From NCBI GenBank assembly GCA_028583405.1, contig JAPTMU010000108.1:42501-106500 (forward strand): DNA of 64,000 nucleotides, in the 5' to 3' direction. The position numbers and the translations under genes are program-made. The notes beneath the pieces are model-generated. The model was not told the DNA's origin. It searched no databases and was given only the letters and a program-made list of their open reading frames with translations. Of the stretch, positions 47,765 to 60,170 are shown piece after piece. Within the stretch, counting starts at the first letter, position 1, and the number at the start of each line of letters is the position of its first letter. The stretch comes from Pogonophryne albipinna (taxonomy: Eukaryota; Chordata; Actinopteri; Perciformes; Artedidraconidae).

Positions 47765-47772
47765 CCATAAGG

Positions 47773-48270
47773 AGCCGTACACATGCCGCAGTGTTTGCGT
47801 GGCTGTGTCTTTAGTTGTAAGCACAGTGGCGATCTGTTGTTGTTAGCATCTGGTTAGCTAGCTATGCTAACAAATTTAAAGAGCGTTTCTACAACCAGGT
47901 GGAAGAGAGCTCTCTCCTGAGAGGCTCAAATAACCTCAGCTCAGTGAGGTTAAGGCACACCTTGATATGATCATTATAGTTATTAATGAGACTAAATGAA
48001 AAACAGGTATAAAATACTATATGACAGTAACAAAAACGTTGTTAAAAACAACAAGAATAGAGATTAAAAGGGAGTGATTTGTAAAATATCCAAAAAGAAA
48101 AATGTGCTTACAGTTCTGTTTCAAATGGATGTTGAGAGATGAATCCATAGATCTCTTCATGTTGCTCTCAAAGTGCACCAGATGGATGCTTTCAACTTCA
48201 ATATTTAAAGCATGCCCCCTGGACCCCCCTAGAGGAGGTTAGGCCCCCCCCCCCCACTTAAATCATGTTC
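47773..48270. mobile_element. Dispersed element copy with single core unit
   Basis: Ordered similarity to 20540-21800, with the 76-bp core present once and diverged (GAGAGGCT...CAGCTCAGTGAGGT). Confidence 0.72.
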
Positions 48271-49912
48271 ACATGGATAGGATACTAAATACATTTGCAC
48301 ACATCTTGTGTCCATATCTTTATGTTTTGGTGGTCACGCCACACCGTGCACGTGCATGCATGCCACACCGTGCACGTGCATGCGTGCGTGAGTCATGGTG
48401 AGATATCTGGATTGGTTGCTTTTTCTTTGCACAGCATGAAAGAAAGGCCAAATGAATGGGCTGTGAGTTTAGTTTTTTTAAGCAGAGATTGAGTTCAATC
48501 ATCTGTACGGCCCTCGGAGGAAAAGGAAAAAGGTTCCCCCCCCCCCTCCTGTTGTAAATAACAATAAAAACCCTTGATTTATAACTTGACATCTCTGTCT
48601 CCTCTTGATCTGAGTATGTTATAAAGAATAGCAGTTAATGGAAGCATTACAGCGCAGGCCTTTGTCAGATGGTATATTACGCTGTTTTGTTTCTGCTTCG
48701 AATAGTTCTCTCTCTTTTCACCACCTGTGTTTGCATCACTGATCCAAACACATTTCAATTTGCACTAAACTAGATGCAAAATGTAGAGTTTTTGAGCCTC
48801 TTTAGGAACCCACTAATGCATTCAAAGACATCAAATACAAACTTGAATAATAACAATCCTTACAAGAATACAAAATATAATAAAATACATGAAAACATGA
48901 GCAGGAAACCTTTAAATCCTCCTCATCAGCTCAACAGACTAACGGTCTGTGGGTCGCTGAGAGCGTTTAACAGTTGGCTGAGAAGTCATGAAATGATCCC
49001 GTCTGTTGCACCGGCCTTCAGCCAGAAAGGAACATTTGCTCTGACACGTTACATAACTTTGATTTGGGGCATTTAGTGGCTATTTTAAATGTGAAATGGA
49101 GCCGGATGTAATCTTTCCTTCAGCCAGAATAAATGAATAAAGAGCAGGAAATAGATATGGAGTCCTTTCTGGAGCTCTGCGTTTGGTAATGAGTTTCTGC
49201 AGAGGACATTTTGATCTGCTTGATTTGATGATGTCGCCGTGCTGACATTTAGGTTGAAATGTTTCTTCCTGCAGAGCGTCTTGGTTTGAAATGTGTCTTT
49301 CTTCACTTTCTAAACGTATTATTATTTTTTTGGGCCTTATCGAAGTCGTTTCTGAAGCTCTAAATGTTTGATGACGCCGTCACCTCAACAAAAGGAATAA
49401 TCCTCAGACAAAATCCTCAATGTTAATAAAGTGACCCGTGGGATTTAAAGACATCGTCTCTTGTAGTGAACTTTTCTCCCTCAGAAAGGCTTTCAGGTGC
49501 AGAAAAAGGTCCTTTTTGAGGTTAAACTCCATGAAATCTGGACCCAGAGGAAGCAGACGTCTGTATTTTTGGGCAAACTTTGACCTCTTTAGATTTAAAA
49601 TGTAGTTGTTGATGATTAAGAAGCATTTTAAACGAGCATCAAATACAAAAATAAAGAAATCAGAATTCTGGGAAATAGTACAAATTCGGAAAAACGTCAA
49701 ATCCTAAGAAAAAACTAAAAATGCTAAGAAAAAACTAAAAATGCTACGCTAACGCTAACGAAGAGTCTCCTCTCCTGATGGTTCCTGTTTCTCTTTGTTC
49801 TCCACACTCATTCAGAGGAAGTAGGCCAACTCTTTTTTTGGCTCATTACATTCGGCCCAGCTGGACATGTATTCCATTTGAACGTGAGGATCAGATTCAA
49901 AAGAGTAAAGGG

Positions 49913-50799
49913 CAGTGGCGAGCCGTCAGGGCCCTCTAGGCCTCTCTGAGGGCCCTCTAGGCCTCTCTGAGGGCCCTCTAGGCCTCTCTGTGGGCCCTCT
50001 AGGCCTCTCTGTGGGCCCTCTAGGCCTCTCTGAGGGCCCTCTAGGCCTCTCTGAGGGCCCTCTAGGCCTCTCTGTGGGCCCTCTAGGCCTCTCTGTGGGC
50101 CCTCTAGGCCTCTCTGAGGGCCTAAGATATTCTGCAAAACAATATTTAAAAACATTAAAAAAAAAGTTTCTTTTAATTTTTTTTTACAAATATTTTTTTT
50201 GTTATATTCTTCATTAGTTTTACCAAAATATCTTGATTTAATTGTATTTAAAATAACATTTTCAAAAAAATAAATCCTTCGAATCTGCCTATTCAGTTTC
50301 TGTTGGAAAGTGAAGGGTTAAATGAAAGAGGCTCGTCTGAGTCACTGTGAAGGCAGGAGCTGATTGGTGGTCCTGCTGTGAACTCACAGAGGGGCCGTCG
50401 TGACTGAACGAGAGACTAATGTCAGATGACAGCACAATTGACCAATCGTATCTTCCCTCTAAATGGGTGGGTTTTATTATCGCGGACTTTATGACAAGTT
50501 CCGCCCGCTGTGAAGCTTTTCTTGTTTCCATAGCAACAACAACTTCCTGTCAATTAAACTCGCCTTCAAAATAAAAGCATGCCAATTTACACTTAAGACA
50601 TACAACTGCAACGAAAGTAACAAACACAATGCAATATCCTTTTCAATTTCAAAGAACACACATTGGGTTATTTACAGGTGTTGTTCTGTGTGCTAGAGGG
50701 TCGCTGTCATTGATGCGTGTTGCACCCCGCCCGCTGAAGTAATAACTCTTCTTTTTGAGGGTCAGAGGGCCTCGGTATAAAAGTCACGGCTCTCCACTG
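49913..50799. mobile_element. hAT MITE with internal minisatellite
   Basis: Ends CAGTGGCGAGCCGTCAGGG and CACGGCTCTCCACTG. A perfect 8-bp duplication, GTAAAGGG, lies at 49905-49912 and 50800-50807. Related to the element at 61263-61911. Confidence 0.92.
49932..50121. repeat. 20-bp array GGCCCTCTAGGCCTCTCTGA
   Basis: About nine units with GAGG/GTGG alternation, lying inside the hAT element just after its left end. Confidence 0.95.
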
Positions 50800-51218
50800 G
50801 TAAAGGGAGACAGGTTGACTCACTTTGAGGCAGTTTCAGCTTCATCAGGTTCATTAGCTGCAGGTTTGTAGGTCAGTGCATTTTATTAGCAGAAATAATT
50901 ACAGCACTGCAGGCAATTCTATTTTTATTTTTTCATTTGCATTTTAAGAAAAATATTTAGAAAGCAAACATAAGAAAATAAACACATCTAGTTCATAGAT
51001 TAACTAAATAACAGCTGACAAATCCGAAAGGAAATAATAGTAATAATAATATTACAAATAAAAGAATGCATACATTATTAATACTCAGATATACATTAAT
51101 TATCTTTGTTGGGGAAATATTTCCCAAGGCTGTGACCCAGTTTATCAGTTCATGCTGTCCTCACTGAGCCCAGGCACCTGCACCTGGGCTGCTGTGCTCT
51201 CAGTGCTCTGTCTCCCTG

Positions 51219-53856
51219 CTCCTACCTGTTGGATCAGCTGATAGAGGTGTTATGGTTCTATGTTCCTGCCTGTTGGATCAGCTGATAGAGGGGTTATGGT
51301 TCTATGTTCCTGCCTGTTGGATCAGCTGATAGAGGGGTTATGGTTCTATGTTCCTGCCTGTTGGATCAGCTGATAGAGGTGTTATGGTTCTATGTTCCTG
51401 CCTGTTGGATCAGCTGATAGAGGGGTTATGGTTCTATGTTCCTGCCTGTTGGATCAGCTGATAGAGGTGTTATGGTTCTATGTTCCTGCCTGTTGGATCA
51501 GCTGATAGAGGGGTTATGGTTCTATGTTCCTGCCTGTTGGATCAGCTGATAGAGGTGTTATGGTTCTATGTTCCTGCCTGTTGGATCAGCTGATAGAGGG
51601 GTTATGGTTCTATGTTCCTGCCTGTTGGATCAGCTGATAGAGGGGTTATGGTTCTATGTTCCTGCCTGTTGGATCAGCTGATAGAGGTGTTATGGTTCTA
51701 TGTTCCTGCCTGTTGGATCAGCTGATAGAGGTGTTATGGTTCTATGTTCCTGCCTGCTGGATCAGCTGATAGAGGGGTTATGGTTCTATGTTCCTGCCTG
51801 TTGGATCAGCTGATAGAGGTGTTATGGTTCTATGTTCCTGCCTGTTGGATCAGCTGATAGAGGAGTTATGGTTCTATGTTCCTGCCTGTTGGATCAGCTG
51901 ATAGAGGTGTTATGGTTCTATACTCCTGCCTGTTGGATCAGCTGATAGAGGTGTTATGGTTCTATGTTCCTGCCTGTTGGATCAGCTGATAGAGGTGTTA
52001 TGGTTCTATGTTCCTGCCTGTTGGATCAGCTGATAGAGGGGTTATGGTTCTATGTTCCTGCCTGTTGGATCAGCTGATAGAGGTGTTATGGTTCTATGTT
52101 CCTGCCTGTTGGATCAGCTGATAGAGGGGTTATGGTTCTATGTTCCTGCCTGTTGGATCAGCTGATAGAGGTGTTATGGTTCTATGCTCCTGCCTGCTGG
52201 ATCAGCTGATAGAGGGGTTATGGTTCTATGTTCCTGCCTGTTGGATCAGCTGATAGAGGTGTTATGGTTCTATGTTCCTGCCTGTTGGATCAGCTGATAG
52301 AGGTGTTATGGTTCTATGCTCCTGCCTGTTGGATCAGCTGATAGAGGGGTTATGGTTCTATGTTCCTGCCTGTTGGATCAGCTGATAGAGGGGTTATGGT
52401 TCTATGTTCCTGCCTGTTGGATCAGCTGATAGAGGGGTTATGGTTCTATGCTCCTGCCTGTTGGATCAGCTGATAGAGGTGTTATGGTTCTATGCTCCTG
52501 CCTGTTGGATCAGCTGATAGAGGGGTTATGGTTCTATGTTCCTGCCTGTTGGATCAGCTGATAGAGGGGTTATGGTTCTATGTTCCTGCCTGTTGGATCA
52601 GCTGATAGAGGGGTTAGGGTTCTATGTTCCTGCCTGTTGGATCAGCTGATAGAGGGGTTATGGTTCTATGTTCCTGCCTGTTGGATCAGCTGATAGAGGT
52701 GTTATGGTTCTATGTTCCTGCCTGTTGGATCAGCTGATAGAGGTGTTATGGTTCTATGTTCCTGCCTGTTGGATCAGCTGATAGAGGGGTTATGGTTCTA
52801 TGTTCCTGTCTGTTGGATCAGCTGATAGAGGTGTTATGGTTCTATGTTCCTGCCTGTTGGATCAGCTGATAGAGGGGTTATGGTTCTATGCTCCTGCCTG
52901 TTGGATCAGCTGATAGAGGTGTTATGGTTCTATGTTCCTGCCTGTTGGATCAGCTGATAGAGGGGTTATGGTTCTATGTTCCTGCCTGTTGGATCAGCTG
53001 ATAGAGGGGTTATGGTTCTATGCTCCTGCCTGTTGGATCAGCTGATAGAGGGGTTATGGTTCTATGTTCCTGTCTGTTGGATCAGCTGATAGAGGGGTTA
53101 TGGTTCTATGCTCCTGCCTGTTGGATCAGCTGATAGAGGGGTTATGGTTCTATGCTCCTGCCTGTTGGATCAGCTGATAGAGGGGTTATGGTTCTATGTT
53201 CCTGCCTGTTGGATCAGCTGATAGAGGGGTTATGGTTCTATGTTCCTGCCTGTTGGATCAGCTGATAGAGGGGTTATGGTTCTATGCTCCTGCCTGTTGG
53301 ATCAGCTGATAGAGGTGTTATGGTTCTATGCTCCTGCCTGTTGGATCAGCTGATAGAGGGTTTATGGTTATATGTTCCTGCCTGTTGGATCAGCTGATAG
53401 AGGTGTTATGGTTCTATGTTCCTGCCTGTTGGATCAGCTGATAGAGGGGTTATGGTTCTATGTTCCTGCTTGTTGGATCAGCTGATAGAGGGGTTATGGT
53501 TCTATGCTCCTGCCTGTTAGATCAGCTGATAGAGGGGTTATGGTTCTATGTTCCTGCCTGTTGGATCAGCTGATAGAGGGGTTATGGTTCTATGTTCCTG
53601 CTTGTTGGATCAGCTGATAGAGGGGTTATGGTTCTATGCTCCTGCCTGTTAGATCAGCTGATAGAGGGGTTATGGTTCTATGTTCCTGCCTGTTGGATCA
53701 GCTGATAGAGGGGTTATGGTTCTATGTTCCTGCCTGTAGGATCAGCTGATAGAGGGGTTATGGTTCTATGTTCCTGCCTGTTGGATCAGCTGATAGAGGG
53801 GTTATGGTTCTATGCTCCTGCCTGTTGGATCAGCTGATAGAGGTGTTATGGTTCTA
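51219..53856. repeat. 44-bp minisatellite with palindrome ATCAGCTGAT
   Basis: About 60 units of TTCCTGCCTGTTGGATCAGC, TGATAGAGGGGTTATGGTTC, TATG with exact 44-bp spacing. Common variants are GGTGTTATGG and ATGCTCC. A 132-bp block with CTTGTTGG/CTGTTAG changes repeats near 53463-53650. Confidence 0.97.
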
Positions 53857-54022
53857 TCTTGTGCACAATGTTGATTATTACTCTCTGAACTAGTTCAAAC
53901 CTGGAGCTACAGGAGGGTTCTTCAGAATTGATTGTGGCATCTCTACCGTGTGGTCAGATCGTGGCCCGTGACATGTCTTATGAATTATCTGGTCGAAGCT
54001 CCAAATAAACCGTCAGTGTTTG

Positions 54023-56358
54023 ACATCAGAGCTCCAGCTCTCCTCGTGTCTCTCTGAGTCCTGACTCCATCAAAGCTCCAGCTCTCCTCGTGTCTCTCTG
54101 AGTCCTGACTCCATCAGAGCTCCAGCTCTCCTCGTGTCTCTCTGAGTCCTGACTCCATCAGCGCTCCAGCTCTCCGTGTCTCTGAGTCCTGACTCATCAG
54201 AGCTCCAGCTCTCCTCGTGTCTCTGAGTCCTGACTCCATCAAAGCTCCGGCTCTCCTCGTGTCTCTCTGAGTCCTGACTCCATCAGAGCTCCAGCTCTCC
54301 TCGTGTCTCTCTGAGTCCTGACTCCATCAGAGCTCCAGCTCTCCTCGTGTCTCTGAGTCCTGACTCCATCAAAGCTCCAGCTCTCCTCGTGTCTCTGAGT
54401 CCTGACTCCATCAAAGCTCCAGCTCTCCTCGTGTCTCTCTGAGTCCTGACTCCATCAGAGCTCCAGCTCTCCTCGTGTCTCTGAGTCCTGACTCCATCAG
54501 AGCTCCAGCTCTCCTCGTGTCTCTGAGTCCTGACTCCATCAAAGCTCCAGCTCTCCCTCGTGTCTCTCTGAGTCCTGACTCCATCAGAGCTCCAGCTCTC
54601 CTCGTTGTCTCTGAGTCCTGACTCCATCAGAGCTCCAGCTCTCCTCGTGTCTCTGAGTCCTGACTCCATCAAAGCTCCAGCTCTCCTCGTGTCTCTCTGA
54701 GTCCTGACTCCATCAGAGCTCCAGCTCTCCTCGTGTCTCTGAGTCCTGACTCCATCAAAGCTCCAGCTCTCCTCGTGTCTCTGAGTCCTGACTCCATCAA
54801 AGCTCCAGCTCTCCTCGTGTCTCTCTGAGTCCTGACTCCATCAAAGCTCCAGCTCTCCTCGTGTCTCTGAGTCCTGACTCCATCAAAGCTCCAGCTCTCC
54901 TCGTGTCTCTCTGAGTCCTGACTCCATCAGAGCTCCAGCTCTCCTCGTGTCTCTCTGAGTCCTGACTCCATCAGAGCTCCAGCTCTCCTCATGTCTCTCT
55001 GAGTCCTGACTCCATCAGAGCTCCAGCTCTCCTCATCTCTCTGAGTCTTGACTCCATCAGAGCTCCAGCTCTCCTCATCTCTCTGAGTCTTGACTCCATC
55101 AGAGCTCCAGCTCTCCTCATGTCTCTCTGAGTCCTGACTCCATCAGAGCTCCAGCTCTCCTCATGTCTCTCTGAGTCCTGACTCCATCAGAGCTCCAGCT
55201 CTCCTCGTGTCTCTGAGTCCTGACTCCATCAGAGCTCCAGCTCTCCTCGTGTGTCTCTGTGTCCTGACTCCATCAAAGCTCCAGCTCTCCTCGTGTGTCT
55301 CTGAGTCCTGACTCCATCAAAGCTCCAGCTCTCCTCGTGTCTCTCTGAGTCCTGACTCCATCAGAGCTCCAGCTCTCCTCGTGTCTCTGAGTCCTGACTC
55401 CATCAGAGCTCCAGCTCTCCTCGTGTGTCTCTGATTCCTGACTCCATCAGAGCTCCAGCTCTCCTCGTCTCTCTGAGTCCTGACTCCATCAAAGCTCCAG
55501 CTCTCCTCGTGTCTCTCTGTGTCCTGACAACATCAGAGCTCCAGCTCTCCTCGTGTCTCTGAGTCCTGACTCCATCAGAGCTCCAGCTCTCCTCGTGTCT
55601 CTGAGTCCTGACTCCATCAGAGCTCCAGCTCTCCTCGTGTCTCTTTGAGTCCTGACTCCATCAAAGCTCCAGCTCTCCTCGTGTCTCTCTGTGTCCTGAC
55701 AACATCAGAGCTCCAGCTCTCCTCGTGTCTCTGAGTCCTGACTCCATCAGAGCTCCAGCTCTCCTCGTGTCTCTGAGTCCTGACTCCATCAGAGCTCCAG
55801 CTCTCCTCGTGTCTCTTTGAGTCCTGACTCCATCAAAGCTCCAGCTCTCCTCGTGTCTCTCTGAGTCCTGACTCCATCAAAGCTCCAGCTCTCCTCGTGT
55901 CTCTCTGAGTCCTGACTCCATCAGAGCTCCAGCTCTCCTCGTGTCTCTCTGAGTCCTGACTCCATCAGAGCTCCAGCTCTCCTCGTGTCTCTGAGTCCTG
56001 ACTCCATCAGAGCTCCAGCTCTCCTCGTGTCTCTCTGAGTCCTGACTCCATCAGAGCTCCAGCTCTCCTCGTGTCTCTCTGAGTCCTGACTCCATCAGAG
56101 CTCCAGCTCTCCTCGTGTCTCTCTGAGTCCTGACTCCATCAGAGCTCCAGCTCTCCTCGTGTCTCTGAGTCCTGACTCCATCAAAGCTCCAGCTCTCCTC
56201 GTGTCTCTCTGAGTCCTGACTCCATCAAAGCTCCAGCTCTCCTCGTGTCTCTGAGTCCTGACTCCATCAGAGCTCCATCTCTCCTCGTGTCTCTCTGAGT
56301 CCTGACTCCATCAAAGCTCCAGCTCTCCTCGTGTCTCTTTGAGTCCTGTCTCCTTCAG
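54023..56358. repeat. 42-44-bp minisatellite CAGAGCTCCAGCTCTCCTCG
   Basis: About 54 units of TGACTCCATCAGAGCTCCAG, CTCTCCTCGTGTCTCTCTGA, GTCC. The 42-bp form has one CT fewer pair. A 170-bp higher-order block (TGTCCTGACAACATC variant) occurs at 55517 and 55690. Confidence 0.96.
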
Positions 56359-57088
56359 AAGTGTCCCCCACAGCTTCATGTTTTTTGGGCTTATAAATAA
56401 TACAATGACAACAGGATTGTTCGGTGGTAAATGCATAACAAGTTAGTTTTGATGTAGTAAAAACAATATTGGATGATAGTCGTTATCTTGAGTGTTTGGA
56501 CTGAGTTCAATCGTGAGAGCAGCATGAAGGGAAACGGCTTTCGAACACAACGAAGAAGGGTTCAGCTGCAAAGGTCTCATCATCTCGTTTGACTCTCCAG
56601 GGTTTTACTATTGTTTTCAATCATTGCACAAAATGCAATCACAGGAAAGGTTGTCTCAGCGCAAACCAAGTTCAATCAGGAAGGGTCATAATACCACCTC
56701 GAACATCTGGGTCGTGTTCCTCCTCTGGTCGCAGTGATAGCGTTTCAGTTTCTCGCTCTGGAGTCTAAGTGATCGTTAAACGTGCGAACAGAAACCCTTT
56801 GGGCCCTGAAGGCGTCCCGAGGAAGATCTCCGTTTCCTTCCAAACACGTTTCAGTTATCGTCCGACGGGACACGGCTTCTCACGGCAGCAAACTGATTTA
56901 TATATTCTGTAGAGAAGGAGAGAGACTTCCTGTTTGATAATGATTGATATCAGTGGCGTCAGTTGGTGGGAACTGGGAGACTTCTGTATTTGTGAAAACG
57001 TTGCCGTATTTAGATTTGAAATGTAGTTGTAGATGATTAAGATTAAGAAGTATTTTAAAGTGCATAGAATGAAAAAGTCAGAACCTGA

Positions 57089-57712
57089 CTCTCCCCTCCC
57101 CAGAAGGCCTCATCCTAACCCCCCCCCCTCCCAGAAGGCCTCATCCTGACCCCCCCCCCTCCCCAGAAGGCCTCATCCTAACCCCCCCCCCTCCCAGAAG
57201 GCCTCATCCTGACCCCCCCCTCTCCCCAGAAGGCCTCATCCTGACCCCCCCCCTCCCCCCAGAAGGCCTCATCCTAACCCCCCCCCCTCCCCAGAAGGCC
57301 TCATCCTGACCCCCCCCCCTCCCCAGAAGGCCTCATCCTGACCCCCCCCTCCCCCCAGAAGGCCTCATCCTGACCCCCCCCCTCCCCCCAGAAGGCCTCA
57401 TCCTAACCCCCCCCTCCCCAGAAGGCCTCATCCTGACCCCCCCCCCTCCCCAGAAGGCCTCATCCTGACCCCCCCCTCTCCCCAGAAGGCCTCATCCTGA
57501 CCCCCCCCTCCCCCCAGAAGGCCTCATCCTGACCCCCCCCTCTCCCCAGAAGGCCTCATCCTGACCCCCCCTCCCCCCAGAAGGCCTCATCCTAACCCCC
57601 CCCCCTCCCCAGAAGGCCTCATCCTGACCCCCCCCCCCTCCCCAGAAGGCCTCATCCTAACCCCCCCCCCCTCCCCAGAAGGCCTCATCCTGACCCCCCC
57701 CTCCTCAGAATG
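57089..57712. repeat. C-rich 31-bp array with AGGCCT
   Basis: About 20 units of CAGAAGGCCTCATCCTGACC followed by a variable C6-C11 run and TCCCC. The minus strand is correspondingly G-rich. Confidence 0.95.
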
Positions 57713-58644
57713 GGAAACACATCGTGGTTCTTCAGAGGTTTTTTCTCTGTAAACAGAAAACAGCGGGCGCCTCGAACAGAAGCGTCTGAAAAGAGCCGAG
57801 TGAAAAACAGCAGCTGTGTCTTAGTGAAACAGTGAGAGGGGGACGGCTTTCAACGTAACACCAGCACACAGTTGTATAATGGAGACTGGTGGGGAGGAGG
57901 AACTAAGTCTGATTAAACGTTGTAAATATAAGATATTTAACTATTTTTTTTAGTTTATTTGTAAGTTAATTATTGTTTTCACAGATTTTTTTTTTATTTA
58001 CGGATTTATGAGCATTTTTGGGAGTTTACAAATCTTGTTTTACATTTACAGCTTACACATTTCCACACAGATGACTGTATTCACACACATGATGTTGAGA
58101 CGGTCTGAATTAGGATAAAAGTCCAATTCCTCGAAGAAAGTCAACATTTTGAGAAAGAATCTAAATGTATTCAAATATATCATTCTAAAAAAAAACAAGA
58201 TTTATTTTTAGAAAAGTCAGAATTCTAGGAAAAATCTGATTCCTTAAAAAAAAAAAAAATTCTCCAGAAATTGTAATTCTAAGAAAAAAAGTCTGAATCG
58301 TAAAAATCAAAATTAAGTTCTAAATAATTTACAGATTTTTAGAAAGTCATAATTCTGAAAAAGAAAAAATCTGAAAAAATCAAAATTGGGGAAAAAACGT
58401 GAAAACAAACTCCATGTTGGAACAGTGTATGATATTGTGATACTCAGAAGATGAACATGCCATGAACACGTCACTTACAGATCCTCAGAAACAGGAAGTA
58501 GAAACATGGTCACTGACCTGTGTGTGAGACTTTGAGATGAGTCGCTGTTCTGTGTCCACGCTCACTTCAAACGGCCCACTGCGTGAGGAGCGTCTGGAGG
58601 GGAAAGCGTCACGACACACGACATCATCAGCATTATGATGAGCC
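57713..58644. other. Intronic stretch, mostly AT-rich, no gene seen
   Basis: It contains a degenerate GAAAAAGTCAGAATTCT-type tract at 58140-58400 and otherwise no supported feature. Confidence 0.5.
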
Positions 58645-58656
58645 GTATCTCTGATT

Positions 58657-59273
58657 ACCCCAAGTGAAGGAGTTCAAGTATCTCGGGCTCTTGTTCTCGA
58701 GTGAGGGAACAATGGAGCATGAGATGGGCCGGAGAATCGGAGCAGCGGGAGCGGTACTGCAGTCGCTTTACCGCACCGTTGTGACGAAAAGGGAGCTGAG
58801 CCAGAAGGCAAAGCTCTCTGTCTACCGGGCCATTTCCCTTCCTACCCTCACCTATGGTCCTGAAGGATGGGTCATGACCGAAAGAACGAGATCGCAGATA
58901 CAAGCGGCCGAGATGGGTTTTCTCCGCAGGGTGGCTGGTGTCTCCCTTAGGGATAAGGTGAGAAGCATCCGGGAGGGACTCGGAGTTGAACCGCTCCTCC
59001 TTCGCGTCGAAAGGAGCCAGTTGAGGTGGTTCGGGCACCTAGTTAGGATGCCACCTGGGCGCCTCCCTAGGGAGGTGTTCCAGGCACGTCCAGCTGGGAG
59101 GAGACCGAGGGGTAGACCTAGGACCAGGTGGAGGGATTATATCTCTTCGCTGGCCTGGGAGCGCCTTGGAATCCCCCAGTCAGAGCTGGTTGATGAGGGG
59201 AAAGGAACGTTTGGGGCTCTCTGCTGGAACGAGACCCCCGAGACCCGACCACGGATAAGGGGAGAAGATGGAT
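58657..59273 (+). mobile_element. 5'-truncated LINE (Rex3/RTE-like) 3' end
   Basis: The frame KEFKYLGLLFSSEG, then AISLPTLTYGPEGWVMTER, AAEMGFLRRVAGVS, SQLRWFGHLVRMPPGRLP and RPRTRWRDYISSLAWERLG is the C-terminal part of a non-LTR reverse transcriptase. It shifts frame after SELVDEG. The tail GGGGAGAAGATGGATG resembles the GATG-repeat tail of Rex3, which I recall but cannot verify. A perfect 12-bp target duplication, GTATCTCTGATT, lies at 58645-58656 and 59274-59285. Confidence 0.88.
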
Positions 59274-59309
59274 GTATCTCTGATTTACATTAAAGTGAAT
59301 ATATATATA

Positions 59310-59532
59310 TACCTTTTGACTCTGAGACACTGAGACTCTGAGACACTGAGACTCTGAGACTCTGAAACACTGAGACTCTGAGACACTGAGACACTGAGAC
59401 TCTGAGACTTTGAGACTCTGAGACACTGAGACTCTGAGACACTGAGACTCTGAGACTTTGAGACTCTGAGACTCTGAGACACTGAGACACTGAGACACTG
59501 AGACACTGAGACTCTGAGACTTTGAGACACTA
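59310..59532. repeat. 8-bp/16-bp array TGAGACAC/TGAGACTC
   Basis: About 27 octamers, TGAGACTC, TGAGACAC or TGAGACTT, in mixed order after a short (TA)n. Ser-Val-Leu-rich frames here are artefacts. Confidence 0.93.
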
Positions 59533-59825
59533 AATGTAAATGATAAGAACATTCAGAATTTTGAGAAGAAAGTCACATTTTGAGAATTCTGAGGAAAGAA
59601 AATTTAGAATTCTAGAAAAAAAACAGAATTCTTAATAAAATACAAAATCTCAAAATATAAAAAAATTCTAAGAAAATAATTCTGAATTATAAAAAAAAAA
59701 TATTCTGAGAAGAAAATCAACTTTTTGAGAAAGAATCAAAAATTCTGATAAAAAGGTAAAAGTCTTAGATAAAATCTAAGAGTCAGTTTGAGTAGAAAAG
59801 ATTCAGAGGAACACCAGGAGGAGTC

Positions 59826-60170
59826 ATCATGCAACAGGCTTCCCTGTCTCGCCTCCAGCTGGTCCAGAATGCTGCTGCGCGCCTCCTTACAAGGACCGGC
59901 AGGCGTGAACATATTACGCCCGTACTCGCCTCGTTGCTCTGGCTACCAGTCAGTTTTAGAATACCATTTAAAATGTTACTGTTCGCATACAAGCCCTAAA
60001 CGGTTTAGCCCCACCGTACCTGGCAGATCTTTGAAAACCACACACGGTCACTGAGGTCACTGAGGTCAGCTGACAGACTCCTTCTGGTCGTCCCAACATC
60101 GAGGTTAGAGCAGCGAGGAGACGGAGCCTCTGCTGTTGCAGCTCCAAAGTTATGGAACAAATTGCCCCTC
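59826..60170 (+). mobile_element. LINE fragment (L2/CR1-like ORF2 C-terminus)
   Basis: Conceptual fragments SRLQLVQNAAARLLTRTG, REHITPVLASLLWLPVSF and FKMLLFAYKALNGLAPPYL, then after a frameshift RGDGASAVAAPKLWNKLPLQ, match the conserved tail of teleost LINE ORF2 proteins. Frame breaks at about 59998 and 60060 show it is dead. Confidence 0.8.

Noticed and set aside
58655..59293. Host gene for the 209-codon frame
   Set aside because: Reverse-transcriptase C-terminus with a target duplication and truncated 5' end: a retrotransposon copy.
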